Of a stretch of 64,000 nucleotides of DNA, positions 55,574-63,378 are shown one piece after another. Origin of the DNA: Pseudoprevotella muciniphila (GTDB lineage: Bacteria; Bacteroidota; Bacteroidia; Bacteroidales; Bacteroidaceae); NCBI RefSeq assembly GCF_003265305.2, contig NZ_CP033459.1, positions 434,001-498,000 on the forward strand, read 5' to 3'. Made by a program: the position numbers and the translations under genes. Below the pieces are notes generated by a model. That model worked only from the letters and a program-made list of their open reading frames with translations, was not told the origin of the DNA and ran no database searches. Numbering within the stretch: the stretch's first letter is position 1; each line of letters starts with the position of its first letter.

Positions 55574-56518
55574 ATGAAAAAAGTATTATCATTTTTGGTT
55601 TTGGTGCTATTTTTTGTTGGCGCATCTGCACAGAGCAAGGTTTATTTCACAAAAGAGATTACACCAGAGTCTTTGCTCAAATTATACAAAGTGCTTGGAG
55701 TTAAGGTTGATGGCAGAGTTGCCGTAAAGATTTCCACTGGAGAAGGTGGCAACAAGCACTATCTGAAGCCCACACTTATAAGAAATCTTGTTGACGAGGT
55801 GAATGGCACCATAGTAGAATGTTGTACGGCTTATGGTGGTACTCGCCAAGATGTAAGCAAACATTGGGAAACTATCCACGAACATGGTTTCGATAGTATT
55901 TTTGCTGTTGACATTATGGATGAGTATGACCAGATTCGTATCCCCGTTCAAGACAAAAAGCACCTTAAATATGATATCGTTGGTGGTCATTTGGCTAACT
56001 ACGACTGGATGATAAACCTTGCTCACTTCAAAGGTCATGCCATGGGCGGTTTCGGTGGTGTTTTGAAAAATGCTTCTATCGGTGTAGCATCAACCGCGGG
56101 TAAAACATACATCCATACAGCAGGCAAGGTTACTGATCCCAGCCTACTATTCCAAAACCTTCCCGAACAAGACCACTTCCTGGAGTCGATGGCTGCTGCA
56201 GCACAAGGCGTACACAACTACATGAACGGCAAAGTAATCTACATCAACGTGATGAACAACATGAGTGTTGACTGCGACTGCAACGGTCATCCTGCCAAGC
56301 CAGAACTTCAAGACATGGGCATTCTTATTAGTTTAGACCCTGTAGCCGTAGATCAGGCTTGTCTTGATAAAGTTTTCAATTATGTTGGTAAGCCTGGCGA
56401 TGACAACAAACCACTTATCGAACGCATTAACCGTCAACACGGTACATATATCACAGATTATGCTGAAAAGATTGGTCTCGGCTCAAAGAAATATGTGTTG
56501 ATAGACATTGACAAATAA
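55574..56518 (+). CDS. secreted DUF362 family protein
   Basis: About 314 residues from the ATG at 55574 (MKKVLSFLVLVLFFVGASAQ), a good signal peptide. DUF362 features: VAVKISTGEGGNKHYLKPTLIRNLVDEV (about 48-75), VDIMDEYDQIRIPV, LINLAHFKGHAMGGFGGVLKNASIGVAS (about 145-172) and DMGILISLDPVAVDQACLD (about 250-270). The bacterial relatives with 4Fe-4S ferredoxin motifs keep them in the C-terminus; here only an isolated DCDCNG cluster is seen, so no standard ferredoxin is visible. Last gene of the operon, before a strong terminator. Confidence 0.9.
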   Translation: MKKVLSFLVLVLFFVGASAQSKVYFTKEITPESLLKLYKVLGVKVDGRVAVKISTGEGGNKHYLKPTLIRNLVDEVNGTIVECCTAYGGTRQDVSKHWETIHEHGFDSIFAVDIMDEYDQIRIPVQDKKHLKYDIVGGHLANYDWMINLAHFKGHAMGGFGGVLKNASIGVASTAGKTYIHTAGKVTDPSLLFQNLPEQDHFLESMAAAAQGVHNYMNGKVIYINVMNNMSVDCDCNGHPAKPELQDMGILISLDPVAVDQACLDKVFNYVGKPGDDNKPLIERINRQHGTYITDYAEKIGLGSKKYVLIDIDK

Positions 56519-56593
56519 CCTTACAACTTGATTAAATCGCTGATTCTTTATATTTTATATACAGAAACGTTCAAAAGAGTATAAATATATTGC

Positions 56594-56626
56594 CCGTAAG
56601 TCATTAAAATTGGCTTACGGCTTTTC
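56594..56626 (+). terminator. intrinsic terminator closing the redox operon
   Basis: CCGTAAG (56594-56600) pairs with CTTACGG (56614-56620) over a 13-base loop, followed by CTTTTC. It lies 76 bases after the DUF362 stop. Confidence 0.8.
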
Positions 56627-56638
56627 TATGCTGAAAAA

Positions 56639-56875
56639 TTGTTTCTTGCGGAGCGTTATCTCGGAACAATTATCCGGCAAACGAGCGGTGTTACCGCCAA
56701 AGAATGGATAGACCGCTCTATATTGTCGCGTATCAAGGTAGATTTGCGCCATACCACCAAGACCGTCGCACAGATATCAGAAGAGATGAACTTCCCCAAT
56801 CCTTCGTTTTTCAATAAATATTTCAAGCGATTAACGGGGACTACTCCTCTGCATTTCAGAACATCTAAGGACTGA
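56639..56875 (+). pseudogene. C-terminal HTH fragment of an AraC regulator
   Basis: 78 residues opening on a TTG. They read LAERYLGTIIRQTSGVTAKEWIDRSILSRIKVDL, then VAQISEEMNFPNPSFFNKYFKRLTGTTPLHFR: the last one and a half helix-turn-helix motifs of an AraC protein. The sensor domain and first HTH are missing, with only a terminator upstream, so this is a remnant. It may be the relic of an earlier regulator for the upstream operon, or it may be translated as a small DNA-binding protein; the former is more likely. Confidence 0.78.
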
Positions 56876-56889
56876 ATGAGAAATATTTC

Positions 56890-57648
56890 CTATCTGATGA
56901 AATGCGGGAAATCAGCCTCTCCTGCATTTGAAGCAAATTGAAAATTCTCGTAACTGAAGGCACACAATTCCTCTGGTGTTGTGATGCGATGGGTAATGAT
57001 ATATCTTGTCATGGCTCCTCTGCATGTCTTAGCCCAAACGGCTTGCATCTTCAGTTGGTTTCCTTTGCGTACATAAAAGAGCGGCTGGACTACACGCAGT
57101 TCCTTGCTGACCCGTTTCCAGTCGAAGAGATGCTGGAATTCCACTGTGGCAAGGTGTATGAGTATGCCGTCATCCGCCTTGACACTCTCTATGAGGCATT
57201 CGGTGAGATGTGCCTTCCAGAAATCGAACATGGTTATTCCGTCTGCACTTGGCAAGGTCACCCCACCCTCCATCCGATATGGCAGGATGCCATTGAGTGG
57301 CCGAAGAAGCCCATAGAGGAACGACGTAATCCACAGATGTTTATTTGCATAATGTAAATCATCTTCATTTAAGGTTTCTGCATTCAGATGCTTGTAGGCT
57401 TGACCATGGTATGCAAGTATGGCAGGCAGTTTCTGTTTGTCCTCATCGAAGAAAGACATAAAGCGCAACTTATTCTGCGCTGCAATTTGGTGGCTGCAAC
57501 ACAGCATATCTGCTATTGTTTCCACATCGTATTGCATCATGTCGTAAGCAAACCTTTCAGCCTGTTGCTGAAATCTCGGGGGCGTCAGCAACAAGTTTGT
57601 TTTTACTTCATCGTGCATTGTTTTGGCACAGGCAAGGAGTATCTGCAT
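56890..57648 (-). CDS. yaaA: peroxide stress protein YaaA (DUF328)
   Basis: 252 residues, full length. Family blocks: MQILLACAKTMHDE (start), FRFMSFFDEDKQKLPAILAYHGQAYKHLNAETL (about 72-104, with AYxGxxY typical), HLWITSFLYGLLRPLNGILPYRMEGGV (about 118-145) and ARGAMTRYIITHRI near the end. In E. coli YaaA lowers free iron during peroxide stress and has a DNA-binding HhH-like fold. It is 4 bases behind the nitroreductase gene on the same strand. Confidence 0.94.
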   Translation of the reverse strand: MQILLACAKTMHDEVKTNLLLTPPRFQQQAERFAYDMMQYDVETIADMLCCSHQIAAQNKLRFMSFFDEDKQKLPAILAYHGQAYKHLNAETLNEDDLHYANKHLWITSFLYGLLRPLNGILPYRMEGGVTLPSADGITMFDFWKAHLTECLIESVKADDGILIHLATVEFQHLFDWKRVSKELRVVQPLFYVRKGNQLKMQAVWAKTCRGAMTRYIITHRITTPEELCAFSYENFQFASNAGEADFPHFIR

Positions 57649-57652
57649 ATCT

Positions 57653-58156
57653 TCATAAGTAAGTTACAATCTCTTCCATTTGCTTACGCACCTTTTCCTT
57701 GGGCTCATCAGCCGGATGTCCGATGGGAATCAGTACGGCAGCCTCCTCGTTTTCACCCAGACCGAACAAGTCATGACAAAGAGGTGCATCAAAAATGCAT
57801 ACCCAGCATGTGCCTAAGCCCAGTTCCTGAGCAGCCAGACAGATGTGTTCAGTTGCAATTGCTATGTCGATGTTGCCGTGTTCTTTGCCGTCATTTCTTA
57901 CCCATGCTTCATCATGACGTATGGTACACACAATGTACATGGGTGCTGTCCGGAACCAGTCGCGGTTATAGCACTTGCGTAAATTATCCTTCTGCTCTTC
58001 GCTTCTGACAACATAAAAATGCCAGGGCTGTCGATTAACGGCTGAAGGTGCTAATCTTGCGCATTCCAGGATATACCTTAATTGTTCTTCTGTAACCGGT
58101 TCTTCTGTGTATGAGCGTGCTGAGAAACGCTTTTCTGATAATTCTTTGAATAACAT
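57653..58156 (-). CDS. nitroreductase family protein
   Basis: 167 residues. KRFSARSYTEEPVTEEQLRYILECARLAPSAVNRQPWHFYVV (about 9-50) is the classical FMN-binding start (R-S-R...PSAxNxQPW), and DIAIATEHICLAAQELGLGTCWVCIFD (about 97-123) the FMN-facing helix. It ends VLIPIGHPADEPKEKVRK. It lies three bases after the Nudix gene and four before yaaA, making a three-gene unit under the Nudix regulator's promoter. Confidence 0.94.
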   Translation of the reverse strand: MLFKELSEKRFSARSYTEEPVTEEQLRYILECARLAPSAVNRQPWHFYVVRSEEQKDNLRKCYNRDWFRTAPMYIVCTIRHDEAWVRNDGKEHGNIDIAIATEHICLAAQELGLGTCWVCIFDAPLCHDLFGLGENEEAAVLIPIGHPADEPKEKVRKQMEEIVTYL

Positions 58157-58159
58157 GTC

Positions 58160-58912
58160 TCAAAATTCTAATTTGAATCCCTTTTGTTTCATTTCTTCGT
58201 ATTTCTTCGCATTGAAGGTATAAAGCAGTGCGTCGCGCCTGGGCTTACGTGTGAAACTCGCATCAATCTCAAGAGGGCCAAACTTGAAATTTATTTCCTT
58301 AACGTCATTTTCATCATCGTGATTTACCTGATCAAGCAAGCCAAGATGAATCATTTTGTTATAGAAATTCCTCCTGTCAAACTTTACGTTGAGGATGGCT
58401 TCGTAGAGTTGTTGCAGGCTTTTAATAGTAAATTTTTTTGGCAACAGTTCAAAACCTATCGGCTCGAAATGGATTTGTTTTCGCATTTCTTTCAATGCCA
58501 TCTGAAGCATTTCATCGTGGTCGAAAGCCAATGGTGGTACATTGTCGAGCGAAAACCATTCAGCCTTTACTGCGTCATCGCCTCCTTTCACCTCCTGCAA
58601 TCGAACTAATGCATAATATGCCACCGACAAGATGCGTTCTCTCGGATCACGATTAGGGTCGGAGAAGGTATGAAATTGCCTGATGTATGCACCCTTTAAG
58701 CCTGTCTCTTCCTGTAGTTCCCTTAACGCACCGGCTTCTGCAGACTCATCCATATTCAAGAAACCGCCGGGAAAAGCCCAACGGCCTTTATATGGTTCTA
58801 AACCACGCTCAACAAGCAACACATTCAGTTTGTTCCCGTCAAAGCCGAAAATCACACAGTCTGTTGTCACATTCGGATGCGGATACTTGTAATGGTACCT
58901 TAAATTTTCCAT
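58160..58912 (-). CDS. Nudix-domain transcriptional regulator (NrtR-like)
   Basis: 250 residues. The N-terminal Nudix fold has VERGLEPYKGRWAFPGGFLNMDESAEAGALRELQEETGL, close to the full Nudix box GX5EX7REUXEEXGU, so catalysis is possible. Residues about 155-245 (PKKFTIKSLQQLYEAILNVKFDRRNFYNKMIHLGLLDQ) form the winged-helix DNA-binding domain of NrtR/AraR-type regulators. Bacteroides members control sugar (arabinose) or NAD genes. Two palindromes cover its own promoter, suggesting self-control. The two downstream genes are a nitroreductase and yaaA. Confidence 0.92.
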   Translation of the reverse strand: MENLRYHYKYPHPNVTTDCVIFGFDGNKLNVLLVERGLEPYKGRWAFPGGFLNMDESAEAGALRELQEETGLKGAYIRQFHTFSDPNRDPRERILSVAYYALVRLQEVKGGDDAVKAEWFSLDNVPPLAFDHDEMLQMALKEMRKQIHFEPIGFELLPKKFTIKSLQQLYEAILNVKFDRRNFYNKMIHLGLLDQVNHDDENDVKEINFKFGPLEIDASFTRKPRRDALLYTFNAKKYEEMKQKGFKLEF

Positions 58913-58952
58913 GATAAGTATTATTAGATGTATGATTCATTCTAAATTATGC

Positions 58953-59014
58953 GTAATTTTCACGCAAAATTACACATTATATTTAACAACACAAATTTTC
59001 TCGTAAATTTTACG
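58953..59014 (-). promoter_or_regulatory. promoter and palindromic operators of the Nudix regulator unit
   Basis: On the minus strand TTTG (58992-58995), 19 bases, then TAATTTTG (58965-58972) is an excellent Bacteroidetes promoter. A perfect inverted repeat GTAATTTT-cacgc-AAAATTAC (58953-58973, 21 bases) covers the -7 box, and a second, CGTAAATTTTACG (59002-59014), lies just upstream of -33. A 21-base operator is the size bound by NrtR proteins. The match suggests autorepression by the downstream Nudix protein. Confidence 0.7.
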
Positions 59015-59095
59015 CGTTTTCCAATTTTTGACTACAAAGAGTTCAAAAGGCAAGCGTGATGGCGTACATGCATACGAAGTCCAAAAAAAATCGAA

Positions 59096-61396
59096 GTGCT
59101 CGACGAAGAAACGCCGAACACTCCGAATGGTGTGGATAGCGGTGAACAAACTAATTCATCCTACCCGCTTGCAAAGTTACTAAAAGGAGTTGAAAAATCC
59201 TACGATTCTGGCAAAAAAATTCTTGATGCGAGTTTGGACGCGGATAAAGCTCAGGCGCGTTTCTCCTTGCCGGAGCGTGAGCAGAAGCGCGATGACGAGT
59301 ATAAGAAAGCGCATGATGAGATGCAACGTGCGAAAGTCGCAAATTCTTATGACAAGGGCATTGACGTGAACTATTCAGAAAATGGGAAAACAAAGATTAT
59401 GCGGTTGCATACTCCTGTTTCAGACGTTGAAAATTTGAAAGCTACAGCTATAAAGCCGCATTCTTTGTCGCGTGATGAACAAAAGAGGCTTTATCAGTCA
59501 TTTAAGCCAGAGACTAATGCTTCAACTGGAGAGACTGTTGAGTTCTATACAAGTGCGTTTGGTAAGAATCATCGTGAGGATGGTTTATTTGAGAAGATTA
59601 TTCCTCAAATCAGAGAGTTGTTCAAAGATTCTAAACTGATATATTCCGAACCAGAACAATTATCTGGGACTAAAAGGAGAGATGGTACTACGCACAAGCG
59701 ACATTTTGACATTGTTGGATATGGGAATTACCTAAATAAAATAAATATCGATGGCAAAGATTATTATATACGCTTCACTGTTCAACGTCAGAAAAATGAG
59801 AGTGGTCTCCATTCTTCATTTGTCAGCAATGTAGAATTATATAATAATCCTGCCATAGACGCTTCCAATCCCTCATCTAACGGTGGGCGCAAGTTGGACT
59901 ACGACAGGATTACAGACACAAAGTTAAAGACTTACTTTGAGAAGAGCAAAGAAAATGCGAATAAGTTTTCTCAACTTACAGATAATCCTGAATATACTAA
60001 GATTATATCTGATTCCGAGTCTCGTATGCGTGAGATTTTGGACGAGGTGAAGCGTGAGAAGGGTTATTCGGACGATAGCAGTTATCAGGGCAGCCTGGCT
60101 TTCAATGGTGCTGCGCCATCAAAGAACGGTTACTTTGAGACCAAAGAGGAGCAGGCTAAGGCAGAAGCGGAGAACAAAGAGGGTCTTATTGGCAAGGCTC
60201 GCATTATTGCGATGTTCAACCGCTTTAAGGATATGCTTTCTAAGTATTGGCAGATGGCTCGCGATGTGTTTGCCGGTAACAATGCGAAGTTGAAGGATAA
60301 GAGTGCCGAAGACTTTGCTGATATGGCTATGGCAGACTTGATGCATGGGACGAATCCTTTAGACGCAGCAAATGCAAAGAATAAAGGTGGTCGGAATGCT
60401 CGGAGTGAGCGGAGTTCTCGGACGGGGGCTGATGTCGAGAGAGAGGCGAAGGCTAATGGCACTTGGCTGAAGGCTCCTAATGGTGCAGAGACGAATCTTG
60501 AGGAGAAGCAATGGAAAGACGTTAGGACGGATAGCTTTAAGGGTTACTTTGGGGACTGGGAAAGAAGTTATCAAAAGGATTCCTTGATGAATGCGGAGCC
60601 TGTATCACGGCTTAATGGTGATGAATTTCAAAAGAAAGATGGCAAAACTTTAACTGAACAGGTCGGAGATTTCTTTGCGCATATAGGAGGTAAAGCGGCA
60701 TCACCTGTATTTGGAGATGTAGTTCTTGACAAAGATGGTGCGGATGATAGTCTTTCTCATGGAATGGGACGCAATAAGGCTATTTCTTATGCTGCTGTTA
60801 AGGATGTTATAGAAAAAGGTATTGTAATTGATACTGAATTGAATCATAAGCAACGTGGATATAATACCGCAGTAATCGCAGCACCAATTTCAATAAAAGG
60901 AGAAGATTATGTTTGCTGTGTGGTAATACGTCGTAATAAGAATGGTAATAGGTTTTATCTTCATGAAGTTACAGCAATAAAAAAACTCCACGATGATGCT
61001 TTTGTAACAAATTCGGCTCAAAAGCCTGCATCACGCGGAGCGGTTGCAAAGTTACTGCAAGAAATTGTAAATAGCAAGGATAATTCTTCAAAAGTTGTTG
61101 ATGATAATGGTGAGCCGTTGGTGGTTTACCATGCTTCTCCGGACCATGGGTTCACTACATTCAAGGATAACGCTTTCTTCTCGAAGAACAGAGAATATAC
61201 GGACAGGTACGAAAAAGGCGGAGACACTTATGAGGTTTATCTCAATATCAGGAAGCCTTTTGACATACGCAATCCTAAAGACAGGAAGATATTCACAGAA
61301 TATCGCAATGGCCATGAGCCAGCGCGCACAAAAAGCGGTGCCATGGACTGGGCAGAGTTCGACTATTACGATAAGGAGTATGATGAGGATACTTAA
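59096..61396 (+). pseudogene. polyvalent-protein fragment (phage/ICE origin), both ends damaged
   Basis: 766 codons from a GTG. Middle and C-terminal modules are of the polyvalent type carried by phages and conjugative elements: KQWKDVRTDSFKGYFGDWE (about 485-503), a PBECR/nuclease-like module (GRNKAISYAAVKDVIEKGIVIDTE..VIAAPISIKGEDYVCCVVI, about 560-620), and an ART-PolyVal-like C-terminus (GEPLVVYHASPDHGFTTFKDNAFFSKN, about 677-703). Upstream, the adjacent frame (59031-59090) reads GKRDGVHAYEVQKK, which would continue into IEVLDEETPNTPNG if one A were added to the A8 run at 59083-59090. At the 3' end the module stops at the IS30 boundary, so the ART domain is incomplete. No start or RBS is evident. 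Confidence 0.72.
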
Positions 61397-61484
61397 ATTC
61401 AAATAAGAAGTGCAAGACTCGTCCTGTGGGATTCACTGATTGAAAGGTAAGTCAGAGACATCAAGTAGCAACATAAAAGCAAAA

Positions 61485-61502
61485 GGGAGATTTTCATCTC
61501 CC
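61485..61502. repeat. 7-bp stem hairpin inside the IS left end
   Basis: GGGAGAT pairs with ATCTCCC over TTTC, just before the transposase promoter box. It could block read-through transcription from the host, as in other IS elements. Confidence 0.55.
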
Positions 61503-61512
61503 TGAGATTAAC

Positions 61513-61520
61513 TACTTTTG
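61513..61520 (+). promoter_or_regulatory. -7 box for the IS30 transposase
   Basis: TACTTTTG matches TAnnTTTG and ends eight bases before the likely ATG at 61529, so the mRNA would be almost leaderless. Confidence 0.45.
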
Positions 61521-61528
61521 TGTTGCAT

Positions 61529-62476
61529 ATGAAATATAAACAGCTAACCTCGCAGCAAAGGTACACAATCCAGAACGGATTAAAGCAAGGATTGACCAAA
61601 AAGATGATCGCCGCCCTCATAGAGGTGAACGAAAGCACCCTTTACAGGGAAATCCATCGAAATGGCGGTGCCAAGGTTTATAATGCAGAAAAGGCACAGC
61701 GCGAAGCAGACCGCCGCAAGACGCGTCTTCAGAAACCGCGAAGATTCACACACGCCCTTAAGCGGGAAGTCATAAGTCTGCTGCAAAAGAAATGGTCGCC
61801 CGAACAGATATGCGGGTATATAAAGAGACAAGGGCGCGAATGCGTCTCCCATGAAACAATATACGCATTCATCAGAACCGACAGGAAGTGCGGAGGGATG
61901 CTTTGGAAACTCTGCCGTCACGCAATGAAGAAGCGACGGAAGACAGACAAGGGAAAACGGATTCCCATAAAAGACCGCGTGAGTATAGACCTTAGGCCGG
62001 AAGAGGCAGACGGCACGCGTTTCGGAGATTGGGAAATGGACACCATAGTCGGTAAGGATGGGAAAGGAGCGCTAGTTACACTCTACGAGAGACGTACTGG
62101 ATATGGGATGGTCAAAAGGCTGCCTGATGGAAAAGAGGCAAAAGGCGTGGAAGAAGCAGTATACAGAATGTTGATTCCTTACAAGAAACAAGTACTCACT
62201 ATTACTACAGATAATGGAACAGAGTTCGCCAGGCATAGTCAATTGGCAAAGAAACTCTCCACGAAAATCTTTTTTGCACACCCTTATAGCTCATGGGAAA
62301 AGGGAGGTGTAGAAAACTACAACAAACTCGTCAGACAATATATACCTAAGGGAACGAATTTAGAACAATACACAGACAAATATCTTATGGAAGTACAAAA
62401 GCAAATTAACAGCAGACCAAGAAAAAAACTCAACTTTAATAACCCAAAAAACGAATTTTACAAACTTTTAGACTAA
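61529..62476 (+). CDS. IS30-family transposase
   Basis: 315 residues from the ATG at 61529; a GTG at 61520 overlaps the -7 box. N-terminal HTH domain (YKQLTSQQRYTIQNGLKQGLTKKMIAALIEVNESTLYREIHRN, about 2-44; a hallmark of IS30). The DDE catalytic core has GDWEMDTIVGKDGKGALVTL (first Asp, about 170), TITTDNGTEFARH (second Asp, about 226) and ENYNKLVRQYIPKGTNL (Glu, about 262), all intact, so the protein may be active. Length is close to that of the IS4351 transposase (326 aa). It follows the damaged polyvalent gene. Confidence 0.95.
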   Translation: MKYKQLTSQQRYTIQNGLKQGLTKKMIAALIEVNESTLYREIHRNGGAKVYNAEKAQREADRRKTRLQKPRRFTHALKREVISLLQKKWSPEQICGYIKRQGRECVSHETIYAFIRTDRKCGGMLWKLCRHAMKKRRKTDKGKRIPIKDRVSIDLRPEEADGTRFGDWEMDTIVGKDGKGALVTLYERRTGYGMVKRLPDGKEAKGVEEAVYRMLIPYKKQVLTITTDNGTEFARHSQLAKKLSTKIFFAHPYSSWEKGGVENYNKLVRQYIPKGTNLEQYTDKYLMEVQKQINSRPRKKLNFNNPKNEFYKLLD

Positions 62477-62587
62477 TATTGCACTTGCTACTTGAATCTA
62501 CGATATGGTAAGAATCCTCGTTTCAAAATGAGATTTATTTACAAATTATCACTAAATTTGCCAAATATTGTGCACTTACATTACGAG

Positions 62588-63334
62588 ATGAGATTTCTAT
62601 ACATTATTTATCAGATATTCATTGGTTGGCCCTTAGTGGCTGTTGTTGCAGCGCTTACGAGCATTGTTGTCATTATTGGCAGCATATTCGGCAGTGCTCA
62701 TTTTTGGGGTTACTACCCCTATAAGATTTGCGGTATTCTGACGTTGAAGATTCTGCTTATTCCCGTCAGGATTGAGGGGCGTGAACACATTGACAAGCAT
62801 AAGTCGTATGTATTCGTAGCTAATCATCAGGGCGGCATGGATATTTTCCTTGTTTACGGTCATATTGGCAGGAATTTCAAATGGATGATGAAGAAATCGC
62901 TGCGCAAGATACCTCTGGTGGGTTTTGCCTGCGAGAAGGCGCATCACATTTTCGTTGACAAGTCTGGTCCGAAAGCCATCAAGAAGACGTACGACGATGC
63001 CCGCTCCACCCTTCAGGGCGGCACATCGCTCGTGGTGTTCCCCGAAGGCGCGAGGACCTTTACCGGGCGTATGGGTCTATTCCGCAAGGGTGCCTTTTCA
63101 CTCGCTCAGGAAATAGGTCTTCCTATCGTACCTGTGACAATCGACGGCAGTTTTGACTTACTCCCCCGTCAGCGCGGCATGGTGGGTATTCTGAAATGGC
63201 ACAGACTGCGCCTTATCATTCACCCTGCTATTTCCTCCGAGGACATCAAGGTGGCTATGGATTCATCGTACAAGACGATTATGAGCGACCTTCCTGAACA
63301 CCATCAGGGCTACGAAAAGAACGACGACCAATAA
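62588..63334 (+). CDS. plsC: 1-acyl-sn-glycerol-3-phosphate acyltransferase (PlsC family)
   Basis: About 248 residues from the ATG at 62588; the frame stays open upstream to the IS boundary but that part (LRYGKNPRFK) is not of this family. A membrane helix (about 3-28) precedes the acyltransferase core: FVANHQGGMDIFL with the HX4D motif (about 77-85), FKWMMKKSLRKIPLVGFACEKAHHIFVDK (about 100-128), VFPEGARTFTGRMGLFRKGAFSLA (about 155-178) and GLPIVPVTIDGSFDLLPR. It makes phosphatidic acid from lysophosphatidic acid at the inner membrane. fkp follows after 44 bases. Confidence 0.93.
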   Translation: MRFLYIIYQIFIGWPLVAVVAALTSIVVIIGSIFGSAHFWGYYPYKICGILTLKILLIPVRIEGREHIDKHKSYVFVANHQGGMDIFLVYGHIGRNFKWMMKKSLRKIPLVGFACEKAHHIFVDKSGPKAIKKTYDDARSTLQGGTSLVVFPEGARTFTGRMGLFRKGAFSLAQEIGLPIVPVTIDGSFDLLPRQRGMVGILKWHRLRLIIHPAISSEDIKVAMDSSYKTIMSDLPEHHQGYEKNDDQ

Positions 63335-63378
63335 CATTTTTGTATTCTTCTGAAAAATTAAATATACGACATAAAGAC

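Larger units (their letters stand above)
61397..62497 (+). mobile_element. IS30-family insertion sequence (IS4351-like)
   Basis: A 1.1-kb element around an intact IS30 transposase. Left end 61397-61419 and the complement of the right end 62475-62497 match at 18 of 23 positions (ATTCAAATAAGAAGTGCAAG against ATTCAAGTAGCAAGTGCAAT). An inner repeat TCAAGTAGCAA at 61461-61471 matches the right end exactly over 11 bases, so the true left tip is uncertain. No target-site duplication is visible at either choice. A GGGAGAT/ATCTCCC hairpin lies at 61485-61502. Confidence 0.78.

Noticed and set aside
61461-61471. Inner TCAAGTAGCAA as the left tip of the IS
   Set aside because: It matches the right tip over 11 bases only, while 61397-61419 matches over 18 of 23; kept as an alternative, not as the boundary.
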